The notes beneath the pieces are model-generated. The model saw nothing but the letters and a program-made list of their open reading frames with translations, searched no databases and was not told the origin of the DNA. From Mycobacterium sp. (GTDB lineage: Bacteria; Actinomycetota; Actinomycetes; Mycobacteriales; Mycobacteriaceae): a DNA stretch of 64,000 bases. Location: NCBI GenBank assembly GCA_025965895.1, contig JAOPWC010000118.1, positions 1 through 64,000 on the forward strand. The letters are read 5' to 3'. Positions within the stretch are counted from its first letter, which is position 1; the number at the start of each line of letters is the position of its first letter. Positions 35,944 to 44,299 of the stretch are shown here, one piece after another. A program made the position numbers and the translations under genes.

Positions 35944-37602
35944 ATGACGGAGCCTGCGGTACGGCGTCCCTTGCCCCAGCCGACCATCAGCAGTGAGCCG
36001 TTTTGGACCAGCGGAGCCGACGGCCGTCTCCGCATCGCCCTTTGCGATTGTTGCGGGCGGTACCACCATCCGCCGCAGCCGATTTGTCCCGAGTGCCGCG
36101 GTGTCGATGTTGCGATGGCGCCCGTGTCCGGCAGGGGGACGGTTCTCGGCTTCACCGTGAACCATCAGCAATGGTTGCCAGACTTCCCGCCGCCGTATGT
36201 CGTCGCGGTCGTCGCCCTCGACGAGGACGCTTCAGCGCGTCTGACCACGAACATCGTGGGCTGCGACCCGGATGGCGTCGCGATCGGGATGCGGGTGCGA
36301 GTGGTGTTCGAACCGCACGGTGAGCTGTGGATTCCGTTGTTCGAACCGGACCCGACGGCCACCGAAGCGGGCCAGATTCCGCTGGCACGTGATGCCGCCG
36401 CGGCCGTCCGCCCGATGGTCTCGGTCGAGAAGTTCGAGGACAAGGTGGCACTGACCGGGGTTGGCAGCTCCTGGATCGGTCGCCGCCTCATGGTGGACCC
36501 AGTACCGCTGACCGTTGCGGCCTGCCTGCGTGCCGTCGAAGACGCCGGCCTGAGCCTGGACGAGATCGACGGCCTGGCCACCTACCCGGGCGGTCACGCC
36601 GCGGGCATGTCGGAGGGCGGCATCACCGCCGTGGAGGAGGCGCTGCGCGTCAGGCCGACGTGGATCAGCGGTGGCGGCGAATTTCCCGGGCCAACCGGGA
36701 GCGTCGTGTCGGCCATGCTCGCCGTCGCCGCCGGACTGTGCCGGCACGTGCTGTGCTTCCGCACGGTGTGGGAGGCCACCCACACCGAGTTGGTGCGCAC
36801 GGGCAAGCTGCGCCCTACCGGTAGCCGGCCTTCTGGCATGTTCGAGTGGCGGTCGCCGTTCGGCGCCGTGTCCGCGGCCAACTGGATCGCTGTGAACGCC
36901 TCGCACTATTTCTGGCGTTACGGCGGCGACCGGGCATCCACATTGGCTCCCATCGCGCTCACAGCCCGGGCCAACGCGGCCCGCAATCCGGACGCGATCT
37001 ACCGCAGCCCGCTGACTCTCGACGACTATCTTGGCGCGCGGATGATCAGCTCGCCGTTCGGCCTGTACGACTGCGACGTGCCGTGCGACGGCGCCATCGC
37101 GATCGTGGTGTCCTCCGTCGGCACCGCTGCGGACCGGCCCAAAACGCCGGTGCTTGTGGAGGCGGTGGGCACGCAGGTGACCGAGCGGATCTCCTGGGAC
37201 CAGGACACGTTCACGCATGAACCGCAGGTGTTCGGCCCTGCGGCGCACCTGTGGACCCGCACCAGTCTGCGGCCCGACGACGTCGACGTCGCCGAACTGT
37301 ATGACGGGTTCACGTTCAATGCGGTCTCGTGGCTCGAGGCACTCGGCTTCTGCGGCATCGGGGAGGCGGCCGACTTCCTCGACGGCGGAACGACGATCGC
37401 GTTGGACGGCAAGCTGCCGCTGAACACCCACGGCGGTCAACTCTCCGCCGGACGCACCCACGGCTTCGGCTTCTTGGCGGAGGCCATGCGGCAACTGCGC
37501 GGAGAGGCCACCGGCCGGCAGGTGACCGACGCCCGGGTCGCGGTCGTCACGACGGGCGGCGGCACACCCGGGGGAGCGATGCTGCTGCGGCGGGGCGACT
37601 AG
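35944..37602 (+). CDS. DUF35 (OB-fold/zinc ribbon) fused to thiolase-like lipid-transfer protein
   Basis: 552 residues with two parts. Residues 1-135 are a DUF35 module: a zinc ribbon with CDCCGRYHHPPQPICPEC near 33-50 and an OB-fold part with GRGTVLGFTVNHQQW and IGMRVRVVF. From about 155 onward it is a thiolase-like protein of the sterol-carrier/Ltp type (VALTGVGSSWIGRRLMVDP; DVAELYDGFTFNAVSWLEALGF; NTHGGQLSAGRTHGFGFLAEA). In steroid side-chain degradation Ltp2 is a retro-aldolase that needs a separate DUF35 partner; here both are in one chain. Retro-aldol cleavage of a 3-hydroxyacyl-CoA is therefore more likely than ordinary thiolysis. It heads an operon with an acyl-CoA dehydrogenase pair. 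Confidence 0.86.
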   Translation: MTEPAVRRPLPQPTISSEPFWTSGADGRLRIALCDCCGRYHHPPQPICPECRGVDVAMAPVSGRGTVLGFTVNHQQWLPDFPPPYVVAVVALDEDASARLTTNIVGCDPDGVAIGMRVRVVFEPHGELWIPLFEPDPTATEAGQIPLARDAAAAVRPMVSVEKFEDKVALTGVGSSWIGRRLMVDPVPLTVAACLRAVEDAGLSLDEIDGLATYPGGHAAGMSEGGITAVEEALRVRPTWISGGGEFPGPTGSVVSAMLAVAAGLCRHVLCFRTVWEATHTELVRTGKLRPTGSRPSGMFEWRSPFGAVSAANWIAVNASHYFWRYGGDRASTLAPIALTARANAARNPDAIYRSPLTLDDYLGARMISSPFGLYDCDVPCDGAIAIVVSSVGTAADRPKTPVLVEAVGTQVTERISWDQDTFTHEPQVFGPAAHLWTRTSLRPDDVDVAELYDGFTFNAVSWLEALGFCGIGEAADFLDGGTTIALDGKLPLNTHGGQLSAGRTHGFGFLAEAMRQLRGEATGRQVTDARVAVVTTGGGTPGGAMLLRRGD

Positions 37603-37622
37603 CAAGAGGAGCGACGCAGACC

Positions 37623-38822
37623 ATGAGGTTGGATCACGACCCGGAAATCGAGGCGTTCCGGGCAGAGGTCCGCGGATTCATCGAAGCGAATCGCCCCCCG
37701 GTGCAGGCGATGCGCAAGGCGGGCGTCCGCGCGCCGGAAGCCGACGACATTCCGGCGCTTCGCAAATGGACCGCCCAACTTTTCGAGGCCGGCTATTACG
37801 GCAACGACTGGCCCGTCGAATGGGGTGGCACCGGAAACAGCGATCTCCTGCACGCGATGGTGGTCGGCGAGGAAATGACTCGCGCCCGGGTGCCCACACC
37901 GATCGGCGCCGGTCTGCTGGCCGCGATGGCACTGATCCATTTCGGCCGGCACGACCAGAAGGAGCGGTACCTACCGAGAATCCGGGCCGGACAGGATATT
38001 TGGTGCCAGCTTTTCAGCGAACCTAGCGCGGGCAGCGACCTTGCCAGCCTGACCACTCGCGCGCGGCGCGACGGCGAGGACTTCGTGGTCGACGGGCAGA
38101 AGGTCTGGACCACCAACGGCCATCACGCCGATTGGGGATACCTGCTGGCCCGAACGAACCCCGATGCACCCAAACACGCAGGCATTACCGCGTTCGTGCT
38201 GGACATGGCAAGCCGGGGCATCGACGTGCGCCCGCTTCGCGAAATCACCGGGACCAGCGACTTCAACGAAGTCTTCTTCGACGGTGTACGGATACCGGCC
38301 GACAACGTCCTCGGCGGCGTCGACGGCGGGTGGGACGTGGCCACCACAAGCCTCGTCCACGAGCGTTCCAGCGTCGGCACCGCGGGCATCGGCACCCTGC
38401 GCATGGTGCGCGAAGCGGCGGTCGTGGCATGCACACTGCAGCGTTGTGGTGCGCCCGCACTGCGCAATGACGCGATCCGCCAGGACATCGGGCGCCTATA
38501 CGCGGCCGCCCGGGCCGGCCTTCTGCTCGGCCAGTACAACCTGGCCCGGGCGAGGGACGGCACCGCCGACGCGGCGGATGCGCCGCTGGCGAAGATCCTG
38601 TACAGCGAGACCAATCTCGCTCTCACCGAATTCGGGCTCGCACTGCAGGGCACCGACGGCTTGTTGACCGAGGGTGACCCGGACGCCATCGCCGACGGCT
38701 GGTGGCAAGACGCCTTCCTCTACGCCAGGGCGTTGACGATCGCCGGCGGAGCGAACGAAGTGCTGCGCAACATCGTGGCCGAGCGGTCATTGGGATTGCC
38801 ACGAGAACCGCGCGGTTCCTAG
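37623..38822 (+). CDS. Acyl-CoA dehydrogenase, alpha-type subunit of a pair
   Basis: 399 residues from ATG 37623, chosen because the long open frame before it is an out-of-phase reading of the thiolase gene and because GAGGAG lies upstream. FAD-loop CQLFSEPSAGSDLASLTT is near residue 129, VDGQKVWTTNGHHADWG near 158, and the C-terminal IAGGANEVLRNIVAERSLGLPR replaces the YEGT motif. It is 20 bases after the DUF35-thiolase gene and 30 bases before the beta-type partner. A 2,3-dehydrogenation of an acyl-CoA preceding hydration and retro-aldol cleavage would fit. Confidence 0.87.
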   Translation: MRLDHDPEIEAFRAEVRGFIEANRPPVQAMRKAGVRAPEADDIPALRKWTAQLFEAGYYGNDWPVEWGGTGNSDLLHAMVVGEEMTRARVPTPIGAGLLAAMALIHFGRHDQKERYLPRIRAGQDIWCQLFSEPSAGSDLASLTTRARRDGEDFVVDGQKVWTTNGHHADWGYLLARTNPDAPKHAGITAFVLDMASRGIDVRPLREITGTSDFNEVFFDGVRIPADNVLGGVDGGWDVATTSLVHERSSVGTAGIGTLRMVREAAVVACTLQRCGAPALRNDAIRQDIGRLYAAARAGLLLGQYNLARARDGTADAADAPLAKILYSETNLALTEFGLALQGTDGLLTEGDPDAIADGWWQDAFLYARALTIAGGANEVLRNIVAERSLGLPREPRGS

Positions 38823-38852
38823 AGGATTCGCATCGACGATTCGGAGCACACC

Positions 38853-39983
38853 GTGGATTTCAGCCTCACTGAAGAACAACGAATGCTGGTGAGCAGCACC
38901 CACCAACTGCTGGACCGCAATTCACCCATCGCAAGGATGCGTAAATTCGCCGAGGAAGATGGGCATGGCTACGATCGGGCCGTCTGGGAGCTCGGCAGTG
39001 AACTCGGCTGGGCGGCGCTGGCCGTGCCGGAAGAGTACGGCGGTCTGGGGCGAGACTTCGTCGACGTGGCACTGATCGCCGAAGAGCACGGCAGGACCGT
39101 GCAGTCCGGTCCCCTGGTCAGCAATGCCCTTGTTGCGGAAGCGATCGCACAATCGGATCATGTCGAGCTCCAGTCTGAGGTGCTGCCGCCGCTGGCCTCC
39201 GGGGAGGCCGTGGCCACCTGGGCGTTCGCCGAGCATGGGCAGCCGTGGGACACCGACGGCGTGCACGCGCTGGCCGTTGAGGATGGCAACGGATATCGGC
39301 TCACCGGAGTCAAGACAGCGGTGCAGGACGGGCAGACCGCCCAGTGGATCCTGGTGACCGCACGTCTGAACGGAGACCTGGCGCAGTTTTTGGTCGACAG
39401 GGACTCGCCCGGGCTGAGTGTGCGCAGGCAACGAACCATCGACATCACCCGCCGGTTCGACGAGGTCCGCCTCGACGACGTACGTGTCCCCGCGCCGGCC
39501 GTCGTCACGCCGCCCGCCCAGGGCGATGAGGCAGTCAAGCACCTACTCCGTTGCGGGGCCGTGCTGATCTGCGCCGAAAGCCTCGGCGTCGGTGAGAGTG
39601 TGCTCGACATGACGGTCGAGTATGCCAAGCTGCGAGTCCAATTCGGCCGCCCGATCGGCAGCTTCCAGGCGGTCAAGCACAAGTGCGCGACGATGCGGAT
39701 GTGGTTGCAGGCGTCGAAGGCAGCGACGTACTACGCGGCGATGGCGGTGGCGGCCGCCACCGACGATGCGCAGGAGGCCAGCAGCGTTGCGAAAGCCTAC
39801 GCCGGTGTGGCGATCGCCAACCTGACCAGTGAGGCGCTGCAGGTGCACGGGGGGATCGGCTTCACCTGGGAACACGATCTGCACCTGTACCACCGCCGCG
39901 CCAAGGCGAACCAAGTGTTGTTCGGCGATCCTTTCCTGCACCACGAGCGACTGGCAGCCGTCGTCCAGGCATCCACGTGCTGA
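38853..39983 (+). CDS. Acyl-CoA dehydrogenase, beta-type subunit of a pair
   Basis: 376 residues from GTG 38853. The N-terminus DFSLTEEQRMLVSSTHQLLDR and the C-terminal QVHGGIGFTWEHDLHLYHRRAKA are family features, but the FAD-loop TEPxAGSD is replaced by FAEHGQPWDTDGVHA, so it is a partner-type subunit. It is the last gene of the 35944-39983 operon. Together with the alpha-type neighbour it should form an alpha2-beta2 acyl-CoA dehydrogenase, the third such pair in 20 kb. Confidence 0.83.
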   Translation: MDFSLTEEQRMLVSSTHQLLDRNSPIARMRKFAEEDGHGYDRAVWELGSELGWAALAVPEEYGGLGRDFVDVALIAEEHGRTVQSGPLVSNALVAEAIAQSDHVELQSEVLPPLASGEAVATWAFAEHGQPWDTDGVHALAVEDGNGYRLTGVKTAVQDGQTAQWILVTARLNGDLAQFLVDRDSPGLSVRRQRTIDITRRFDEVRLDDVRVPAPAVVTPPAQGDEAVKHLLRCGAVLICAESLGVGESVLDMTVEYAKLRVQFGRPIGSFQAVKHKCATMRMWLQASKAATYYAAMAVAAATDDAQEASSVAKAYAGVAIANLTSEALQVHGGIGFTWEHDLHLYHRRAKANQVLFGDPFLHHERLAAVVQASTC

Positions 39984-40003
39984 CCGGTTGAACGTCGTGC
40001 TAG

Positions 40004-40018
40004 TGACAATTGTTTTCA
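40004..40018. promoter_or_regulatory. Zur-box-like imperfect palindrome upstream of the metal pump genes
   Basis: TGACAATTGTTTTCA resembles the zinc-uptake-regulator consensus form TGAAAATnATTTTCA, with two mismatches over the fourteen defined positions. It lies 84 bases before the PacL-like start and 21 bases after the preceding operon ends, so it may mark the pump promoter. Similarity to a consensus recalled from memory is the only basis, and efflux genes are not the usual Zur targets. Confidence 0.3.
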
Positions 40019-40101
40019 TCGGGGCAATCATGTAGATGACCATGTGGCCTACAGCCCGGGGTGCGGCATCACCCTCGGCCCGGGCCACAGGAAGGGCTCA
40101 C

Positions 40102-40386
40102 ATGTTGCTTCACGGGTTAGCCGCGAAGGCGGCGTCGACGGTGCTGACCGGCGTGATCGGAGTCGCGGCCTACGACCTCGCTCGAAAGGCTGTGGCGAAA
40201 GCCCCGTTGCGTGAAGCATCGGTGACCGCCACCGTGTGGGGGCTTCGAGGGACCCGGAAAGCCGAGGAGGGCGCCGAACGCGCGCGCCTGACGATCGCCG
40301 ATGTGATCGCCGAGGCGCGTGAGCGTGTCGGTGAAGAAGTGCCGCCGCCGGCGGTCGTTGACGTGGACAACGGGCACAGCCACTGA
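40102..40386 (+). CDS. DUF1490 / PacL-like partner protein of a P1B-ATPase
   Basis: 94 residues from ATG 40102, chosen for AGGAAGGG seven bases upstream. The N-terminus MLLHGLAAKAASTVLTGVIGVAAYDLARKA is a membrane segment followed by TATVWGLRGTRKAEEGAERARLTIADVIAEARERV, the glutamate/alanine-rich helix of the DUF1490 family. The C-terminus ends VDVDNGHSH, a histidine/aspartate-rich tail like the metal-binding motif of PacL1-3. In M. tuberculosis these proteins sit beside CtpC, CtpG and CtpV and stabilise or feed the pump. The same gene order is seen here with the ATPase three bases downstream. Confidence 0.82.
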   Translation: MLLHGLAAKAASTVLTGVIGVAAYDLARKAVAKAPLREASVTATVWGLRGTRKAEEGAERARLTIADVIAEARERVGEEVPPPAVVDVDNGHSH

Positions 40387-40389
40387 CCT

Positions 40390-42543
40390 ATGTCAGCTCT
40401 GCGAGTCGTGTCGGACGCTGCGGGGCGGATGCGGGTGCAGGCCACGTGGTTTCAAGCCAGCGCCTCGCGAGCCGTCGCCATCGAGACCGAGGTCGAGAAG
40501 ATCCCGGGCGTCCGGGCTGTGCACGCGTATCCGCTCACCGCATCTGTCGTGGTGTGGTATTCACCAGGCCGGTGCGACAAGGATGTCGTACTCGCGGCGA
40601 TCGCCAACGCGCGTGACATCCCGCCAAATCTCATTCCGCAACGTCTACCGCGTTCGGCGGATATTCGTGCCAATGACGTGCTGCGGATGGTCCTCGGCGC
40701 GGTCGCGCTGCTGGTGTTGGGGTCAAGGCGCTATGTGTTCGCGCGCCCGGCGTTGCTCGGGCCGACGAGCCGGTTGTTGGCCACCGGAGCAACGATTGTC
40801 ACCGGTTACCCGTTCTTGCGCGGTGCGCTGCGTTCGCTTCGCGGTGGGCTATCCGCCGGGACGGACGTCCTGATCTCGGTCGCGACGATCGCAAGCCTGG
40901 TCCTCAGGGAGAACGTGGTCGCCCTCACCGTGCTGTGGCTGCTCAACATCGGTGAGTATCTGCAGGATTTGACGTTGCGGCGCACCCGGCGGGCGATCGC
41001 GAACCTGCTGCAGGGCAACCAGGACACGGCCTGGATTGAACTGGACGAGGACGGCGAGGTGGAAGTCGCACTTCCCTCACTCAAGCTCGGCGACAACGTC
41101 ATCGTGCATGACCAGGTTGCCATTCCCGTCGACGGTGAGGTGGTCAGCGGGGAGGCGATCGTCGATCAGTCGGCGATTACCGGGGAGAACCTGCCGGTGA
41201 GCGTTAGGGCCGGAGCGTGGGTGCATGCCGGATCAGTTGTGCTCCGGGGACGACTGGTGGTGCGGGCTGAAGCTGTGGGCGGTCAAACCGCCATCGGTCG
41301 CATCATCGCGCGCGTCGAGGAGGCGCAACGGGATCGGGCCCCCATTCAGACAATCGGCGAGAACTTCTCTCGCCGGTTCGTCCCGGCATCTTTTTTGCTC
41401 TCGGCGCTGACCCTGGTCGCCACCGGTGATGTCCGCCGGGCCATGACGATGCTGTTGGTGGCGTGCCCCTGCGCGGTGGGTCTGGCCACGCCGACCGCGA
41501 TCAGCGCAGCCATCGGCAATGGAGCGCGCCGAGGCATCCTGATCAAGGGGGGCTCGCATCTCGAACGGGCCGGTCGTGTGGATGCCGTGGTCTTCGACAA
41601 GACGGGAACCCTGACGTTCGGGCGGCCGGTGGTAACCAACATTGTTGCCTTTCATAAGGATTGGCAGCCTGAGCAGGTACTCGCCTACGCCGCGAGTTCG
41701 GAGATTCATTCGCGACATCCGCTGGCCGAGGCGGTGATTCGCTCGACAGAGGAACGCCACATCGCCATCCCGCCCCATGAGGAGTGCGAAGTGCTGATCG
41801 GGCTGGGAATGCGCACATGGGCCGACGGGCGAACGATACTGCTGGGCAGTCCGTCGCTGCTGCGGCGCGAGAAGGTGAGGGTGACGAGAAAGGCCTCCGA
41901 GTGGGTCACCAAACTGCAGCAGCAAGCTGAGACGCCACTACTGCTGGCGGTCGACGGCCGACTGGTGGGATTGATCAGTTTGCGCGACGAACTGCGACCG
42001 GAATCGATCGCAATACTGAAGGCGTTGCGCACCAGCGGCGTATGTCGAGTGGTCATGCTGACCGGCGATCATCCGGAAACCGCCCGGGCAGTCGCTGACG
42101 AGTTGGGTATCGGTGAGTGGCAAGCAGAGGTGCTTCCTGAAGACAAGCTTGACGTAGTGCGCAGGCTCCGTTCGGAGGGTCACACGGTCGCGATGGTTGG
42201 TGACGGCATCAACGACGCGCCGGCCTTGGCAGCAGCTGACATCGGTATTGCCATGGGCATCAGCGGAACCGATGTCGCCGTCGAGACAGCCGACGTCGCA
42301 CTTGCCGGAGACGATCTCTGCAAACTGCTGGACGTTCGGATGCTGGGCGGCCGGGCCGTCGACGTGATCCAGCAGAACTATGCGATGTCGATCGCGGTCA
42401 ACGCCGTTGGTCTGCTGATAGGCGCCGGCGGCGGGCTTTCGCCAGTTCTCGCCGCGATTTTGCACAACGCCTCGTCTGTGGCGGTCGTCGCGAACAGTTC
42501 ACGGTTGATTCGCTACCAAATCAGCGCCCTCGAACTGGCTTGA
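40390..42543 (+). CDS. ctpC: P1B-type metal-transporting ATPase, CtpC-like
   Basis: 717 residues, close to the 718 of M. tuberculosis CtpC. An N-terminal ferredoxin-like domain lacks the CxxC of copper pumps. The A-domain has DQSAITGENLPV near residue 260. The transport site is LLVACPCAVGLATPTAI near 355-371. The phosphorylation site is DKTGTLTF near 401. The ATP-binding HP pair is SRHPLAEAV near 440, and GDGINDAPALAAADIG closes the P-domain near 603. CtpC relatives export zinc or manganese. A PacL-like partner immediately precedes it. It has no obvious functional tie to the surrounding CoA catabolic genes. Metal specificity is inferred from similarity only. Confidence 0.87.
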   Translation: MSALRVVSDAAGRMRVQATWFQASASRAVAIETEVEKIPGVRAVHAYPLTASVVVWYSPGRCDKDVVLAAIANARDIPPNLIPQRLPRSADIRANDVLRMVLGAVALLVLGSRRYVFARPALLGPTSRLLATGATIVTGYPFLRGALRSLRGGLSAGTDVLISVATIASLVLRENVVALTVLWLLNIGEYLQDLTLRRTRRAIANLLQGNQDTAWIELDEDGEVEVALPSLKLGDNVIVHDQVAIPVDGEVVSGEAIVDQSAITGENLPVSVRAGAWVHAGSVVLRGRLVVRAEAVGGQTAIGRIIARVEEAQRDRAPIQTIGENFSRRFVPASFLLSALTLVATGDVRRAMTMLLVACPCAVGLATPTAISAAIGNGARRGILIKGGSHLERAGRVDAVVFDKTGTLTFGRPVVTNIVAFHKDWQPEQVLAYAASSEIHSRHPLAEAVIRSTEERHIAIPPHEECEVLIGLGMRTWADGRTILLGSPSLLRREKVRVTRKASEWVTKLQQQAETPLLLAVDGRLVGLISLRDELRPESIAILKALRTSGVCRVVMLTGDHPETARAVADELGIGEWQAEVLPEDKLDVVRRLRSEGHTVAMVGDGINDAPALAAADIGIAMGISGTDVAVETADVALAGDDLCKLLDVRMLGGRAVDVIQQNYAMSIAVNAVGLLIGAGGGLSPVLAAILHNASSVAVVANSSRLIRYQISALELA

Positions 42544-43462
42544 CCTGGCGGCCCAGCCAGTCTGCGCTGTCCCGCGCGGCGCACTTGACGACGGCGCAGT
42601 CGGTGAACATGTCGAAGCCGTGCACGACGCCGGCGTACACGTGTAGCTCCGTTGACACGCCTGCGCGGCACAGCCGGGCCGCGAAGTCGATCGCGTCGTC
42701 ACGAAGGCAGTCAGCGGTGCCTACGCTGACGAACGTCGGCGGTAGGCCGGCCAACTCAATCGCCCTGGCAGGCGCCGCTTCCGGTGGGACATCCTCGGTG
42801 CCGTACAGGTCACCGAGATAGCTGCGCCAGCCGAACGCGTTGGATTCGCGATTCCACAGCGGCAGTCCGTCCATGCAGCTCGATGGCGAATCCATGCGGT
42901 CATCGAGCATCGGGTATTCCAGGTATTGAAAGGCCAGACCATCGTCGCCCCGGTCGCGCCAGCGCAGTGCGAGAGCGGCGGCCAGCCCGCCGCCGGCGCT
43001 GCGACCGCCGATGCCGATGCGGCGCGGGTCCACCTGCAGATCGGCGGCGTGGTCAACGATGTAGCGCAGCCCTACGTCGCAATCGTCGAGCGGCAGGGGA
43101 TAGGGCGCTTCGGGCGCCAGTCGGTATTCGACGCTGACGCACACGCACGAAAGCGCCCGGCACCACTCGCCCAGGCGGGCATCGTCCATGAAACGGTTGC
43201 CGATTACCATCCCGCCGCCGTGCATCCAGTACAGGACCGGCAGGTCGCCGGCGGCGTCGCGGGGCCGCAGCATGGTCATGCCCACTCTGCCGTCTGGTTC
43301 CGTCGTGAGGTCAACGTGTTCGATATCGGGCGCCGGGACGGGCGCAAACACCGCGTTTTGCCGCATCATCGGTACGGTCTCGTCGGAGAACACGAAGTCG
43401 GGCAGGTCGCGGACGGCCTCGCGGATTTCGGGGTCGAGCGCTTCTCGACTCAACATGACCAT
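42521..43462 (-). CDS. Alpha/beta hydrolase, hormone-sensitive-lipase family
   Basis: 313 residues from ATG 43462, whose first base overlaps the SDR stop (TGATG). It carries the HSL-family oxyanion motif YWMHGGGMVIGN near residue 80, VSVEYRLAPEAPYPLPLDD, the nucleophile elbow GIGGRSAGGGLAAAL near 152, and the catalytic histidine in GVVHGFDMF near 283. It is an esterase or lactonase acting on small or medium acyl esters. Its 3' end overlaps the convergent ctpC by 23 bases. It is the last gene of the 45493-42521 unit with a thiolase and an SDR. Confidence 0.87.
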   Translation of the reverse strand: MVMLSREALDPEIREAVRDLPDFVFSDETVPMMRQNAVFAPVPAPDIEHVDLTTEPDGRVGMTMLRPRDAAGDLPVLYWMHGGGMVIGNRFMDDARLGEWCRALSCVCVSVEYRLAPEAPYPLPLDDCDVGLRYIVDHAADLQVDPRRIGIGGRSAGGGLAAALALRWRDRGDDGLAFQYLEYPMLDDRMDSPSSCMDGLPLWNRESNAFGWRSYLGDLYGTEDVPPEAAPARAIELAGLPPTFVSVGTADCLRDDAIDFAARLCRAGVSTELHVYAGVVHGFDMFTDCAVVKCAARDSADWLGRQVKPVRGR

Positions 43463-44298
43463 CAACCGACCCCCAGCATGTGCTTGCCCGCGCCGACCAA
43501 ACCACCGTCGACGCGGATGTCACATCCCGAGATGAACGCCGCGGCATCGGATTCGAGGAAGCCGACCAGTGCGGCGATGTCTTCAGGGCGGCCCGGCAGC
43601 GGGTGTTCGGGTCGTTTCACGGGCGTCACCTCGATCATCAACGGAATGACCGGCTGTCGCTCGAGTTCCAGCCGACCCATCGCAGTGTCGATCAGGCCAG
43701 GCGAGATGGCAACGGTGCGTCCGCCGTTGGCGCCCCACGGGGTGGCCAGCCGTTCGGCCAGCCGCATCACCCCGCGCTTGGCCAGCACGTAAGCCGTCGC
43801 GCTGTCCAGCGGTTTGCCCAGGGCCTGCTCCACTGCCGTGCAGAAGTCGTCGGCCAGCGGATCATCGAGCAACTTCTCGATCGCGGGATTCAGGTCGCTG
43901 TAGCCGGCAATGGAGCCGATCAGGATCGCCGAACTGCCAGGCTGGACCAGGGGGAACAGCGCGTCGGTGATGTGGACGCTGCCGACCAGGTCCACCTCCA
44001 TCACCGTGCGGCCGTCGGCCATCTCCGGGGAGACTCCCGCGGTGTGGACAAGGCAGCGAAATCGACCCGAGGCGCGTACCCGGTCAGCGACGGCTGCGGT
44101 GTCGGCGGCCGAGGTCACGTCGCATCGCAGTGTCTCGACGCTCGCCCCTTCGGCGCTCAGCGCGCGCCGGGCTTCATCGAGCTGCTCCTCGCCGAGATCG
44201 ACCAGGATGAGGTGGCCCCGGTTTGCGAGTCTGCGCGCGCAGGCCAGGCCCATCGCGCCGGCCCCCCCGGTGATCACCAGAACATCGGTGGCGCTCAC
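43462..44298 (-). CDS. Short-chain dehydrogenase/reductase with extended middle
   Basis: 278 residues from GTG 44298, one base after the thiolase stop. It shows VLVITGGAGAMGLACARRLA, ILVDLGEEQLDEA with an NAD-type aspartate, HTAGVSPEM near residue 83, the serine in LIGSIAGYSD near 130, and a YVLAKRG (YxxxK) near 173. The spacing between the serine and tyrosine is longer than in classical SDRs because of an insertion (LNPAIEKLLDDPLADDF), a feature of a subgroup that includes steroid-type dehydrogenases. It probably oxidises a hydroxyl group before the thiolase acts. Confidence 0.83.
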   Translation of the reverse strand: MSATDVLVITGGAGAMGLACARRLANRGHLILVDLGEEQLDEARRALSAEGASVETLRCDVTSAADTAAVADRVRASGRFRCLVHTAGVSPEMADGRTVMEVDLVGSVHITDALFPLVQPGSSAILIGSIAGYSDLNPAIEKLLDDPLADDFCTAVEQALGKPLDSATAYVLAKRGVMRLAERLATPWGANGGRTVAISPGLIDTAMGRLELERQPVIPLMIEVTPVKRPEHPLPGRPEDIAALVGFLESDAAAFISGCDIRVDGGLVGAGKHMLGVG

Positions 44299-44299
44299 G

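Noticed and set aside
36232..37605. 457-codon minus-strand frame opposite the DUF35-thiolase fusion
   Set aside because: Antisense shadow without motifs; it also lacks a ribosome-binding site.
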